Positions 41,149 through 52,224 of a stretch of 64,000 bases of DNA are shown piece by piece. The translations under genes were made by a program, and so were the position numbers. The stretch spans positions 36,841,201-36,905,200 of the forward strand of contig OX940861.1 of NCBI GenBank assembly GCA_954871525.1. Direction: 5' to 3'. Each line of letters opens with the position of its first letter. Positions within the stretch are counted from its first letter, which is position 1. The notes beneath the pieces were generated by a model. That model was given only the letters and a program-made list of their open reading frames with translations, was not told where the DNA came from and did not search any database. The stretch comes from Parietaria judaica. Taxonomy: Eukaryota; Streptophyta; Magnoliopsida; Rosales; Urticaceae.

Positions 41149-42122
41149 TGTTAGGGTTTAACCCACCTCAAGACTCAGTCTTGGGCCCGAAACACGCAAG
41201 CCTACACCAGCCAAACAGACCCACACGACAGAACTCGCACAAACGACACAAATGTGTCACACGACAGGAGTACGAGGCTAAGTAAACGACGTGTAACACA
41301 ATCGGGAAACGACGAAAGAACCAAAGACTCTCTTTATTCGAATTAGGTTTTGGAACAGGTTTACATTCGCACATCACTTTCTCTCTTTACTTCCCTCGTC
41401 TCTCTTCTCTCTCTCACTAACCCAACTAGGGTTTGCAGCCTCCGGCGATTCCCGACGGTGCTCCGGTGGCCGCGCGCACTCGCTCCTCCGTCAACCGCCT
41501 CGTTCGTGACCGAGCTGCCTTCTGGAAGGAGAAGATAAAACCTGGACCCTCGGGAGCGAAGATCAAGGAAGAGCATGCACCAGCTGAGCCCCAGATCGTG
41601 GTAGAGCCTCCGCCTCCGAACCCGGCGAGCATGCAACGGGTCTACGACGAGCTCTCTCGCCTCAGTGAACTCGGAGGAAGCTGGCGACTGGAGTCTTTCA
41701 CCTGGACGCGTGAGAGTCCTCCTCCAACACCACCACCTGAGGTACGATCTCTGGTTCTTTTCTTCTTCTTCTTTTCTTTCTTCTTCTTTATGAGTTTTCA
41801 AGGTTTCTCTCTGAGACACCTTTAGAGATATAGGGTTAGCTATTTAGGGCTTCGCGAACGCATGCGAAATTTCTCTGGATTGTGTTTATAGTAACCGTCT
41901 CTAGGGTTTTGACTGCAGGTGACCCCAATTTAGTTATCCCTCAGCCAATCACCTTGATCCGTTAGCTTAAGAGGTAGGCTAGTGGTTGTAGGCTTGGTTA
42001 ACTGGTTTCCCCCAATTCTAATTCTGTTATCATTCTGTCGTGTTTCAGTTCTGGGAAGAGTACTCGAACTCTTCCTCCCCGGAGTGATGACGTGACTGAG
42101 TGGAGCTCACCATGGAACAACA
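41149..42122 (-). repeat. Element G right (5') LTR with captured gene piece
   Basis: 974 bp, TGTTAGGG...GGAACAACA on the plus strand. The minus strand has an AATAAA near 41336 suited to LTR polyadenylation. The plus strand carries the gene-like exon 41433-41741 and intron 41742-41918. The homologous left copy lacks the terminal about 40 bp. Confidence 0.7.
41433..41918 (+). pseudogene. Host-gene-like exon and intron inside element G right LTR
   Basis: It reads MQPPAIPDGAPVAARTRSSV, NRLVRDRAAFWKEKIKPGPS, VVEPPPPNPASMQRVYDEL and SELGGSWRLESFTWTRE, with a donor at 41742 and acceptor CAG at 41916-41918. Compared with the left copy it has 33 extra bases (KEEHAPAEPQI), an in-frame difference. The upstream sequence resembles a nuclear gene leader (cattcgcacatcactttc, then CT-rich). 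The parent gene is not in the window and is not recognised. Confidence 0.5.
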
Positions 42123-42305
42123 ATATATATATATATACTAATATATTAATCACTTCTCTTGAGAAACTTTTTATAAACTAAAAAGAAAAAAGTTATGCCC
42201 TTGTTTCGTGTCATAGAAAAACCCAATCCCCCTAACAAGATCGGCCCAATTACTTTAAGGGCCTCTAGTAGAAAAATAGTATGAGATTTTTATAAATAAA
42301 ATTAA

Positions 42306-42673
42306 GGGATAATAGCGGCTAAAGTAGCCACTCTTTCATCATTTGTGTCAATAAAGGTCCAAACTGAATTAATAACGGCAATAGTAGCCAAACACGACAA
42401 ATGTGTGTTCAATACCAATTTCGTACATTCAGCTCTATGTCTGTTAGTATCTTGCCATGTCGTTTTCACGTGTCAAACCCTAATTCTTGCGTTTTGCACA
42501 CATATTGGAAATACCACGATGCTAATGGACGTGGCAAGTTACTAAGTCTAGTGGATGGAATAGGTATTGAACACACATTTGTCGAGTTTGGCTACTATTG
42601 CCGCTATTAATTCAGTTTGGACCTTTATTAGTACAAATAGTGAAAGATTTGCTACTTTAGCCGCTATTATCCC
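42306..42673. mobile_element. Foldback MITE with 9-bp TSD (Mutator-like)
   Basis: TIRs GGGATAATAGCGGCTAAAGT and its complement CCGCTATTATCCC at the far end; 368 bp; arms pair over much of the element. TSD TAAAATTAA at 42297-42305 and 42674-42682. A 9-bp TSD fits Mutator-like transposases. Non-coding. Confidence 0.88.
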
Positions 42674-42845
42674 TAAAATTAATGATATATATATCATTTA
42701 AATTTTAATGGTTTTTTAGGCTGATAGAGGTGTATAAATATAAAAAATGTGATATTTTATATAATTAAGAGTTTTGCAATAACATATTTTTCGAAGAGAA
42801 GCTGTTAAAATTATTACTAAATACTGAAAAATTGTCCTTATATTT

Positions 42846-43483
42846 GCAAGGGTGGAACCACGGCAAGCCCTACCGGAGCCCAGGATGATGAGCTTCAATT
42901 TTTTATTATACAAGAAGCATGAAGTTTGAAGCCTTTTTTTTTTTATTTTCCAGTGATGTATAGTTGACAGCTTTGACATACATTGAGCAGAGTGCTATCT
43001 TTTCTATTTATATTATTTTATATTTTACTATCTGCAGAATATGTTGATGTTTATCCATTTTATCACTTATAGCCCAAAAGTGCTCTGCTTTTAACTATGA
43101 TAACAATAATTAAGTTAGGAAAGTCTAGATTTAAAATTGTTAAAAACATGTCTCTATAAAATTGTATTTAGGGTCCTAAGTAGTTTTATTAATAAATTTA
43201 CTGTTATTATATAAATATTGACTTGTATATATTTTAGATTTTATTTTATTTTAACATTAGATTGTAAAATTTTGGATTATTTCATTTATATTTTTAGATT
43301 TTTGAATTTTTTAAATTGTAAAATTCCGCTTGAGCCTTGAAAGATACACTTAATATTTCACACTATAATTTTGTAAAAGTTATTAAAATCAATTTGAACG
43401 TACTATTAAATTTGATATCATTTTTAGTAGAAGTCATGAAAAGAATTTCCGGCCCCCATTATAATATCCTGGTTCTGCCACTG
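42846..43483. mobile_element. Non-autonomous hAT element with 8-bp TSD
   Basis: Ends are CAAGGGTGGAACCACGG and, on the other strand, CAGTGGCAGAACCAGGAT, the CAGxGGCGGAxCCAGG style common in plant hAT elements. TSD TTATATTT at 42838-42845 and 43484-43491. 638 bp, no transposase frame. Confidence 0.75.
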
Positions 43484-43852
43484 TTATATTTGGTCTGAAT
43501 TCTGAAGCTTTAAAAGAAGTTAAATAGAAAAAAGCGACTTTTTTTAACGATAATGATACTCAAATATAAAAGGAATAGAATTTGAGAAGATAGAAATGTA
43601 AAGTAATTTATGCTACTGCGACGAATCGAACTTGAGAACTAGTGGAGTAATAAACGACATTAAAAATGTTTTTTAATAGAAATTGTTAATACGATTTAAT
43701 TTATGTATGGGGCTCTTTTAAAATGGGTTTTAGGTGACGGCCCAACAGGCCCAGTGATTGAGCCGGGCTTGCCTTAGAATTTGTCACACATCACTAGAGA
43801 TGATTATCCCCTTTTTTGGTACATATATCAACTAGGGTTATATATAATATAA

Positions 43853-44259
43853 GGGTTAATGACGGCAAAAATACTCAATGTTTGGCAAAAGTACCCAAAG
43901 TCACATTTGGGGTGTTGACCACTCCATTCTCGTAACGCAGTTAACTTTGGCCACGTGAAAAAACGTGGGTTGCTGACATAGCAATTTTTTGCCACGTGGA
44001 TGGGTCCACATTAGCCTCGTTTATGAAAAAACAACAAATTAAACCCTAATTGGGCTCGTCCACGTGGCAAAAAATTACCAATGTCAGCAACCCACGTTTG
44101 TCCATGTGGCCAGAGTTAACGGGTAAGTTAACTGCATTACGAGAATGGAGTGGTCAACTCCCCAAATGTGATTTTGGGTACTTTTGCCACCACTTTTAAA
44201 CTTTGGGTACACGAGGGGTTCATTGACCAAACTTTTGGTATTTTTACCGTCATTAACCC
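43853..44259. mobile_element. Foldback MITE with 10-bp TSD (Mutator-like)
   Basis: TIRs GGGTTAATGACGGCAAAAAT and complement ACCGTCATTAACCC. The two arms are nearly complementary along the 407 bp. TSD TATAATATAA at 43843-43852 and 44260-44269. It carries CACGTG motifs near 43952, 43992 and 44060. A half copy is at 30832. Confidence 0.9.
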
Positions 44260-44269
44260 TATAATATAA

Positions 44270-45040
44270 TATATATATATATATAAAATAAAAATAAAAA
44301 ACACTTGACCCAACTATTTAATCCAACTCAAAATTGAATTTAACGTCAATCTAACCCAACACAATTAATCCAATAATAATCGGGTTGGGTTAGGTCCAAT
44401 CCAAATAAATAAATGGGTACGGATTGAGCTGGATGCATTGAGTTAAGATGGCCTAATTGATTTGACCAAGTTTATTTTAGATAATTATTTTAAAAAAATA
44501 TATATTTTGATGTATTTTAGGCAAGTAAAAGTTCATTAAGAAAATAACTCTAGACTTTCATCTTTATGCGTAGTTATCATATTATGTTTACGACTATATC
44601 TCTAATATATGTTTAGGACTATGTTTATAGTTTAGTTTATGATTGTGTTTCATACTATCGTTATTGATTGTTTTAGACTACAATAATATTTAATTTTTAA
44701 ATTGAATGTTTAAAAACACTATAATAACGGAAGTATAAACACAATGAGGTTAAATTAAATTTTTGTCTTGGATGGAACCAATGCAACTTTCGCACACCTT
44801 TTTATATCTGGGCAAAGAGTACTACTTGATAGATTTCCTCCATCAACAACTTGTATATTATCAAATTAAAGAATTTGTAGTGGACATGACCTCGCTTGTT
44901 CTTACGAGTTATAATTATCATTTGGAAATTGACCATAATCTGAGTTATCATAGACTTAGAAAGTATTCTAGACCCGCAAAAACCCTGAGAAGAAAACGAC
45001 ACAATTGAAACTTAGATCAAGTGTACCTCTAAGCAATATT
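44270..45040. other. AT-rich intergenic sequence
   Basis: No gene with recognisable features. One short frame (44763-45008) has no domain. Repeats of tttatgattgtgtttc-like phrases lie near 44580-44660. Confidence 0.5.
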
Positions 45041-45049
45041 CAAAATGTC

Positions 45050-45205
45050 ATTTTTGCCGATAAATCGGTTGTCATTTTCGAAGATTATCGATGGATTTTC
45101 GAGGATTACTGAAAACTAATAAGACTGTAGCTTATGTCGTTACTGACAGTTATCGAGGATTATCAATGGATTATCGACACTTATCAAGGATTATCGATGA
45201 AAAAC
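45050..45205. repeat. Cluster of ATCGA-type motifs
   Basis: At least six variants of gattatcgatggatt and tatcgaggattatc occur in about 150 bp. A second cluster with ggataatcgatgattatcga and ggataatcgagg is at 46260-46312. The two could be subterminal repeats of one DNA transposon. Confidence 0.5.
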
Positions 45206-45479
45206 CACTAAAATAGTTTTAAGAATATATTTACTAAGTTTATATATGTAAATAAAATATAGTCTCACTCTCACATATCTAAATACTCAAATAAAATCAT
45301 GTCATATTAGAATTTTTTTTTATTTTTTTTTTGTGTTTGAGGTACTTTTGCCGAAAATTGGCATGGAATATGTGTCGATTGTTGATGTGCAAATTCGTTA
45401 TTTATTTAATACGACATGTAGCATAAAGTTATGAATTAATTAAATTTATAACTGAGTAAATAAAAGGTTTTAAAGAATA

Positions 45480-46090
45480 AATTATTATTCAGAAAAGCCC
45501 ACTTGCGAGGCCCAAAGCCCATCAGGACACCTGGCCATCATAAGGCCCAACGAACAGGAAGCTATCCGGCCCAAAGCTCAAAGGCTATCCGTCGTCAACC
45601 AGTGAGAGGAAGGGCAAAACCGTCATATTTCCTAGCCGGGCTCATTAATTCAATTGAGCGGAAGACCAGGAGCACGAAGTCAAGTCTTTAACGGATCTAT
45701 CTGGTCAAGGATCCAGTTCGGCATAGAACGCGTAGTCGTGGGGCACGTGTCAGCAAGATGAGCCAGTCAGCCCGGTCAGCTCGGAAGAACGACTCCAAGA
45801 TTTCAGGAAGTACAACGGGAAGGTTTGAAGTCTATAAATACCAAGCTCGGCCACAGATCAACACACACAATCCATGAGATAATACATCGAGAGCTTTTCT
45901 ATCCGGCATTTTGTCCTTTGATAGTTTTCCTTGTATTTTCTCTACTTCTCTCCCTTCTCTCTTAACAGACGCGATTTGTTGCCTGTAGTTGTCCGTCCAT
46001 ATTCATTGTCGCAATAAACTAACTAAGGACGTAGTCAACTACCGCCTTGGGACGAACCTCTATAAATAAATAAAAACCCTCGTCGTATTT
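45480..46090 (+). mobile_element. LTR-like sequence, possible solo LTR
   Basis: GC-balanced block in AT-rich DNA with a TATA box tctataaataccaagc (45831-45846), a pyrimidine-rich stretch (ctctacttctctcccttctc, 45939) and aataaactaacta (46012). This order resembles U3-R-U5. No internal region, primer-binding site or second copy adjoins it, and its ends were not resolved. Confidence 0.4.
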
Positions 46091-46259
46091 ACTTGCTTAC
46101 ACACACAAACACAGATATAGATATATATATATATACATACGTGCGAGTGATTGAGAGTTTGCAACGCAAAAGATCGAATTCCACAAAAAAATGCACTCAA
46201 AATATCATATGCTCACAAGTCGTATTGACTGATTAAGGTGGGAAGCCACGTCAACATCG

Positions 46260-46312
46260 ATGACTACCGGCAAGACGGATAATCGATGATTATCGAGGAT
46301 AATCGAGGAAAA
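46260..46312. repeat. Second cluster of ATCGA-type motifs
   Basis: Contains acggataatcgatgattatc and gaggataatcgagg; partner of 45050-45205. Confidence 0.45.
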
Positions 46313-46790
46313 TTCGAACCTTGCTTATGAGTATATGACGATTTATTTTTAATAAATTAATTTTGTCATTTATTTATGTATTTGAATTAATAATAGTTAT
46401 GTAGTAGCATATAATTTATGATATAAAAAAAATATAAAATATAATTAAACTCACTCATGATTTGAGTTTTTCGTGGTCGACGTTGTTGTAGAACAAAAAT
46501 TCAAATTTGGACCGTTAAATCAAACAATTCCAATAGTCATCGCCATAAGTGACTAATTTCTTGTATGTCCACAATTCATCAACGAAAGAAGACATATACG
46601 AACTTGGTAGATAACTCTTTTAAGATAGTTTGAGTTTAGATAATCAATCTTATGATACAAAATAAAAATGAATATTGACCTATCATTTATCCTGATTATA
46701 CAAAAATCATATGCACCCAATTGAGATGCCATGACTGGTTAATATATTATATATACAACTAAAAAAAATATCATGATTCTCTCTACTATC

Positions 46791-47678
46791 TCAAGACGTT
46801 AGAAGATTAAGAAGAGAAACCCTATATTGCTGTAATAAGCCTCTAAACAAGCTCTCCAATCCAGACTCCAGGCCATCTACCAAACCGTCAAGAGCTTCTA
46901 ATCGTCTCTGCACGGTTTACTCCGACAATATTTTTGTCGTTTCTCTTCCTCAGTTGCGCTAGCAAAGATGCGACACTCAAGTCAACGCTCCCGACTTCGT
47001 TGAGAATTCTGTACTCTTCTTTCTCCGCGAACCAATCAATACCAACTTGGAGACCAAACCCCAATCCTAGCTTTCGCCTTTGTCGCGGGCTGCTCCGACA
47101 ACAGCAAAGAGACACCGTAAGATGGAGACGGCCACGGATCTGGACTTTTTCGTCACGGCAATCGCAACGTGAAGAGAGCGATCCTCATGCACACACGACA
47201 AGGCTTCAACGTGACTTCTTTACGTCGCTTTCAGAGCCCTACGGCTCTTGGCGATTTCCTTCTTGGCACTTCTTCTGAAAGACACGTAAGAGTTCATGGC
47301 GCTCTTGACGCTAGAAAAGTCCTTCGGACGCAGCGACGAGCAGAGGGCTCGCGCGACGTCCTTCGTCCTCCAAAGCAAGTCTCGAGCGGAGACACAGGCG
47401 TCAAGGATTGCTACAGAGCCGTCGATCGCTTCGTCAATGATTTTTCTTGAGGCGCATGGGAGATTTGACCGAGATTGGAAGAGTTGCTGGGTGGAGTTAT
47501 ACAAGTGGACGAGCTCAGACATGCCTGTCTGAATCTCTTCCATTCTCACACACCTTCCTCTAGGGTTTTCCCAGTTCGTCTTCAGCTTGTTAAGCCGCGC
47601 TTCGATAGCCTCGGCGTTAGGGCTTAACCGTGACGGCAAGCTAATAGATCTCGTGGGTTTCACTGAAGAGCTCGTCAT
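46791..47678 (-). pseudogene. DUF241 family gene, decayed
   Basis: Minus-strand single-exon DUF241 layout. Start at MTSSSVKPTRSISLPSRLSP; then LVHLYNSTQQLFQSRSNLPC, DEAIDGSVAILDACVSARDL and KSAMNSYVSFRRSAKKEIAK. A TAA at 47220-47222 and a TAG near 47073 interrupt the frame, which otherwise continues SRSVAVSILRCLFAVVGAAR and DWGLVSKLVLIGS. A frameshift gives ILNEVGSVDLSVASLLAQL, and a further one restores the family C-terminus RRLEALDGLVDGLESGLESL, FRGLLQQYRVSLLNLLTS, stop at 46791. DUF241 is a plant family of unknown biochemical function. The ordered but broken frame shows a recently lost gene. Confidence 0.78.
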
Positions 47679-47764
47679 GTTACGTGAGTGAGTAAATATC
47701 TCACAAAAACCACTCTTTGGATGATTGGGCAATGAGTTTTGACTTTTGAGTGACAGAAAAGTGT

Positions 47765-47785
47765 ATTAAGGCTATATATATATAT
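47765..47785 (-). promoter_or_regulatory. TATA-like run upstream of the DUF241 pseudogene
   Basis: The minus strand reads ACTATATATATATATAGCC about 95 bp before the start codon. Confidence 0.4.
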
Positions 47786-47988
47786 AGTGGCTTAAAAAGA
47801 AAGAAAGAAATGAAAAAGAATTATGTTGTGTTGCAATTGTGGGCAACAATCTCAAGTTCAACCCTATTTACATTGTAAATTTTTAGTTAAACACGATGAT
47901 TACTAGGAGCAACGACCATACAAGTGAGACAGAGATGTGTCGAATTGTCCCCTCTAATCATTTTGGTCATGATTTGATTAATGAATAC

Positions 47989-48670
47989 TGTTAACGTCGG
48001 ATCCGGTCGGATCCCCTCAACCAATAACAAAGCGACGTTCGAAGAAGCGACGGGATGACGAGGCGAAGAGAAGGGGAAGTAGCGTCGACGGCACGAGCGA
48101 GGAGAGGGTTACAATAAAGCCTCGACGGCACAGGAGAGAGTCAAGGAGACTCCAGTGCGACGATCGAGAGGTGGTAACAAATGGGACAGGCATTTAATGC
48201 TCGGGCATGCCTCGATGGGACAAGCATTTAATGCTCGAACAGGCCTCGATGGGACGAGCATTTAATGCTCGAGCAGGCCTCGATGGGACAAGCATTTAAT
48301 GCGGCCATGCCTAGCCGTGCCTATCCACCTCGGGAGTAACCCCAGTCAACTGAAATTGCGCGAAAAAGGGGGGTGCGCCAGGCCTCTGCCAACCATATGG
48401 GGGAATGGGCTGATGGGACTCCAATTTAGGCGGGAGGACTGCCCTGTTGGAGAAAAATAGAATCTATAAAAGGGAAGAAAGAACCCCATTAGGCAAGAGA
48501 GAGATTCAGAGAAAAAGGGAGAAAAAGGCTATACTTGTATACTGATTAGTTACGATATTATCAATACCAAATCGACATCTTTTCCTAGCTACTAAACGGA
48601 AGGAACCAAGTTCTTTATCTAAGAACAAGAGAAATCTTGTGACGGTTGAGTGCACGAAACGCCCTCAACA
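47989..48670 (+). repeat. Element H 5' LTR
   Basis: TGTTAACGTCGGATCCGG...CGCCCTCAACA. TATA box tctataaaag at 48463-48472. Internal tandem repeat of 35 bp (gcatttaatgctcg, caggcctcgatgggac) in about four copies at 48188-48303. Confidence 0.93.
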
Positions 48671-48690
48671 GTTTGGCGCCCACCGTGGAG
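48671..48690 (+). other. Element H primer-binding region
   Basis: GTTTGGCGCCCACCGTGGAG directly follows the 5' LTR, as in element D (27329) and plant Tat-like Gypsy elements generally. Confidence 0.7.
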
Positions 48691-48729
48691 CCCAGTTTCT
48701 TTCTACCGCACAGCTAGGCGATTGGAAGA

Positions 48730-50355
48730 ATGGCGACCAATGACAACCGTGAGCACGCTGAAGATTAGGTAGTGACGGCGTCACCCACCGACGTGGAACA
48801 CAACCATGTCACAATGGAGGAGCTTCATCGACAACTCGCATCAGCAACCGCGTGGAACCAACAACTCACTAGTATGCTGGACCACACCGCCAACGCAAGA
48901 AGGCAATCCCCGCAGAGCCTAGTCGCGGGGGCATCAGCTCCGAGAGAGGAAGATCCTGAGAGGCGGACAGAAGGCTTGGCATCCGCGCAATTTGGATTAA
49001 TCCGAGTCCTCTTCCCCTCTCCAGATGGTACGTTGCGACGGGAGAATGAGGAGAGGTTCCACCGCGAGAATGGGACACCACCTCCCTCGCATCGCCCAGT
49101 ACAAGAGCATCGCCAACAAGGAGCACTGACAACGGTAGTAGAAGCACAGATTCAAGAACGTGTCGACCAAGTGCTCCAGGAGTTGACCTCGAAGATGGGG
49201 TATGTGACTTTGCAAGTGCATAAAGCGACGAGCGCGGCCCCAGAAATCGACAGACTCGTCGAGGAGTCTTTATTCACACCCTTCTCGCCGCTCATCAGTA
49301 GCGTCGGGATCGATGAGATGCCCAAGATTAGGCCGACGACGTATAGAGGAGTTACCCACCTGAACGCCCACGTAAAGGCATTCAAAATCGCGACGGGACG
49401 AATCAACACGCGAGGACCGGAGCGAGAGGCCATCATGTGTCATCTGTTCGTCGATAGCCTACAAGGACCAGCCTTGTAGTGGTTCGCCAGATTCCCCTCC
49501 AATTTAATCAGCTGCTTCGACCACCTCGTCTCCCATTTCCTACGGTATTACTCGATGTACGTACAGAACGAGGTAAGCGTGACTGACCTATGGTTGCTAG
49601 AGCAGGGAGAAGGGGAGACCCTGCGGAAGTTTTTCGGAAGGTTCAAAGACGTGATGGCCCGGGTGCCTGGTTTAGACGACGGCGTTGCGATCCAGGCCTT
49701 GAAGCATAGTCTATGGTTCGACGTGCCATTCCGAGAAGAGCTTATCAAGGCACGACCATCGACGATCGAGGACGCCCTCCACAAGGCGTCGATCTTTATG
49801 CAGATAGAAGAGGAAAAATCAGCACTGGCCAAGAAGTATGGATCGAAGGGCAAAGGAAAGCCACAAGAGAAGAAGGAGAGCAGCGATTACAGGGACGTCC
49901 CACCAACAAAAGCAAAGAAGGAAGAGGAAGGAAGAAAAGGGTTCGGCCAACCGCATGGACGAGAGGGCCAAAGGTAGATGGTCTACAACGTCGAGGAAAT
50001 GCGAGAATCAACGGAAGGAGAGCAAGGGCAACGAATATGGCTCAGAGACTCGAACAAGTTCTGCAGCTTCCACAGGACAAAGGGACATTCGACCGAAGAT
50101 TGCGTAACGCTAAAGAGAAGGCTCGTGGAAATGTGGGCGAAAGGAGAAATGCAGGGAATGGACCTAGGCGATCCTTATGAACCAAGGCAGGACGGTCGAC
50201 AGCAACCTCGACGGGAAGAGCTACGGCAGAGAAACAGAGGGGGGAACACTTGGCAAAGGAGGAAACCCCCGGCTGAACAGGCGACGAATTAGCAAGCAGG
50301 ACGAGAAAGCGGCGAGGGCGAACCATCGAAGACAAGGAGAAGAATCGAGAAGATC
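48730..50355 (+). pseudogene. Element H gag
   Basis: Frame opens MATNDNREHAED and continues, in one phase, through in-frame TAG at 48766, 49477, 49975 and 50290. Gag core: SVGIDEMPKIRPTTYRGVTH, REAIMCHLFVDSLQGPAL, WFARFPSNLISCFDHLVSHF, FFGRFKDVMARVPGLDDGV. Zinc-binding CSFHRTKGHSTEDC (CX2HX4HX4C). No frameshift is needed over 1.6 kb. Confidence 0.85.
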
Positions 50356-51358
50356 ATGGGAGGGTCATATCTGTGCGACGACTCTGTCAACAGCATCAAA
50401 GCCCATCAGAGAAGGGCGAAATACCACCATCGGGGAGACGTGATGATGGGAGGCATCGGCACTGAAATAGCTTTCGTCGAAGATGACGCCTGCGTCGACC
50501 CTCATGACGACGCGCTAGTACTATCGCTGAGCGTCGGAAATTGCGATGTTGGCAGGATACTAGTCGACAACGGAAGTTCCGTCGATGTCATCTTCTACGA
50601 TGCGCTGAAGAGAATGGACATAGAGGGGATGGAGATCCAGGGCAAACCATGAAGCGTCTTGGGGTTCAACGGAGATGTCGCGACGTCACTATGAATGATC
50701 AGGTTGCTGGTGAGTGCAGGGAGCATCAACAATATGACAACGCTGATGGTGCTAGATTTCCCGTCGATCCTCAACATGATCCTCAGACGACCGTGGATAC
50801 ATTCCATGAGGGCGGTTCCGTCAACATATCACCAGGTCATCAAGTTCCCGGGGAAAGGAGGAAAGGTGGAGGAGATCAAGGGAAATGCGGATCCGTACCA
50901 AACATGCTACCTAATGAGCTATAAGACGACGTCTCGGGGAGAAGAGAAGAAGAAAGAGCGATTATAGCAATTATCGCCACCGACCGATTCGGCGGTACGA
51001 GGAGAAGGAGGCGGCAAGAACATCGGAGCGTCCGAAGCAAGGGAACAAGAGCACCAAGAGAGAGGACCACGGATAGAAGAGGTGGAGCAAGTTTGCATCG
51101 ATGACTCAGAGCCAACCCGAACCGTCGGCATAGAAGCAGAGCTCGATCAAGATAGCAGGCAACGACTGGTTGAGTTCCTGAAGAAAAATAAGAGCTGCTT
51201 CGCATGGACCCACGAGGACATGCCGGGAATAGACCCGTCGATTGTGTCTCATCGACTCAACGCCGATCAGACCCATCGACCATTTAAACAGAAGAGGAGA
51301 AAGCAAGCACTAGACCGAAACAAGATCATCAACGACGAGGTGGACATGCTGTTGACAC
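50356..51358 (+). pseudogene. Element H protease and start of RT
   Basis: Same frame as gag. Protease: GRILVDNGSSVDVIFYDALK with the DNGSS site, as in element C. In-frame TGA at 50650 and 50692 and TAG at 50965. Then IDDSEPTRTVGIEAELDQDS, FAWTHEDMPGIDPSIVSHRL and NDEVDML, the approach to Gypsy RT. Homology stops there; the RT palm with VDD is absent and the array begins. Confidence 0.82.
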
Positions 51359-51379
51359 CAGAGGCTTGGCGCACCCCAA

Positions 51380-51940
51380 ATACACGACAAGGTATGGCCT
51401 CAGTCACGGCGCAAACGTCGCCTAAGACTGAAACTACCTAAGGCTCCTGGACCCTGCTGGCTCGACGGGAAGACCAGCAACGCCACAAAAAACACGGTAA
51501 GGTATGGCCTTGGTCACAGCGCAACCGTCGCCTAAGACTGAAACTACCTAAGGCTCCTGGACCCTGCCGGCTCGACGGTAAGACTAGCGACGCCCCAAAT
51601 GCACGACAAGGTATGGCCTTAGTCACGCGCAACCGTCGCCTAAGACTGAAACTACCTAAGGTTCCTATACCCTGCCGGCTCGACGGTAAGACCAGCGACG
51701 CCTTAAAAAAAAACACGGCAAGGTATGGCCTTGGTCACGGCGCAACCGTTGCCTAAAACTGAAACTACCTAAGGCTCTTGGACCCTGGTGGATCGACGGT
51801 AAGACCAACGACGCCTATGAATACACGGCAAGGTATGGCCTTGGTCACGACGCAACTGTCGCCTAAGACTGAAACTAGCTAAGGCTCTTGGACCCTGCTG
51901 GTTCGACAACAGGGCCAGCGACGCCAGTATACGTAATACA
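51380..51940. repeat. 110-bp tandem array, five copies, in element H
   Basis: The phrase aaggtatggcct recurs at about 51390, 51500, 51609, 51721 and 51831 (spacing 109-112). Units contain cgcaaccgtcgcctaagact, gaaactacctaaggctcct and ggctcgacggtaagaccagc. They replace the RT-integrase region. Confidence 0.92.
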
Positions 51941-52224
51941 TCTATACATATATATAAAACACATTCGGAAAAGCAAAGCCGCACTTATATATTCATATCC
52001 AAAATCTAGTTACAGACACAAGTCACAAGCTACAGATTACCGAAGAAACAAGGGAAGCTACAGACGACCGACAATACCAAACTCTCCATAGCTCCCGAAG
52101 AAGGTGCTTCAGATCGCCGGAATCCAGGACGTCTTCACCTCATCCAGAGGACCCAATATTCCCCTCGTAAACTTCGTCAAGATGACGCCGCTTTCCATAC
52201 CCCCGAGTCGAGTCGATGAGGGAA
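51941..52224. other. Spacer between array and antisense ORF
   Basis: No domain in either strand. It holds the end of the array and sequence leading to the antisense stop. Confidence 0.5.

Larger units (their letters stand above)
31248..42122 (-). mobile_element. Element G: Copia retrotransposon, minus strand, with nested insertions
   Basis: Direct repeats at 31248-32090 and 41149-42122 flank a minus-strand Copia gag-protease-integrase-RT series. Next to the right repeat the minus strand reads CCCTAACA then AGTGGTAACCGAGCCC, a primer-binding site differing by two bases from TGGTATCAGAGC. Right LTR ends are TGTTAGGG and ACAACA. Both outer flanks are TA-rich (atata), so the TSD is consistent but not informative. 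The 3' part of pol is lost and replaced by a 0.4-kb tail of the element E LTR. Element F (35005-40832) is inserted in gag. Confidence 0.72.

Noticed and set aside
46780..46800. tctctactatctcaag as a Helitron 5' end
   Set aside because: Matches the consensus start but overlaps the 3' end of the DUF241 pseudogene, and no plus-strand hairpin end follows in the window.
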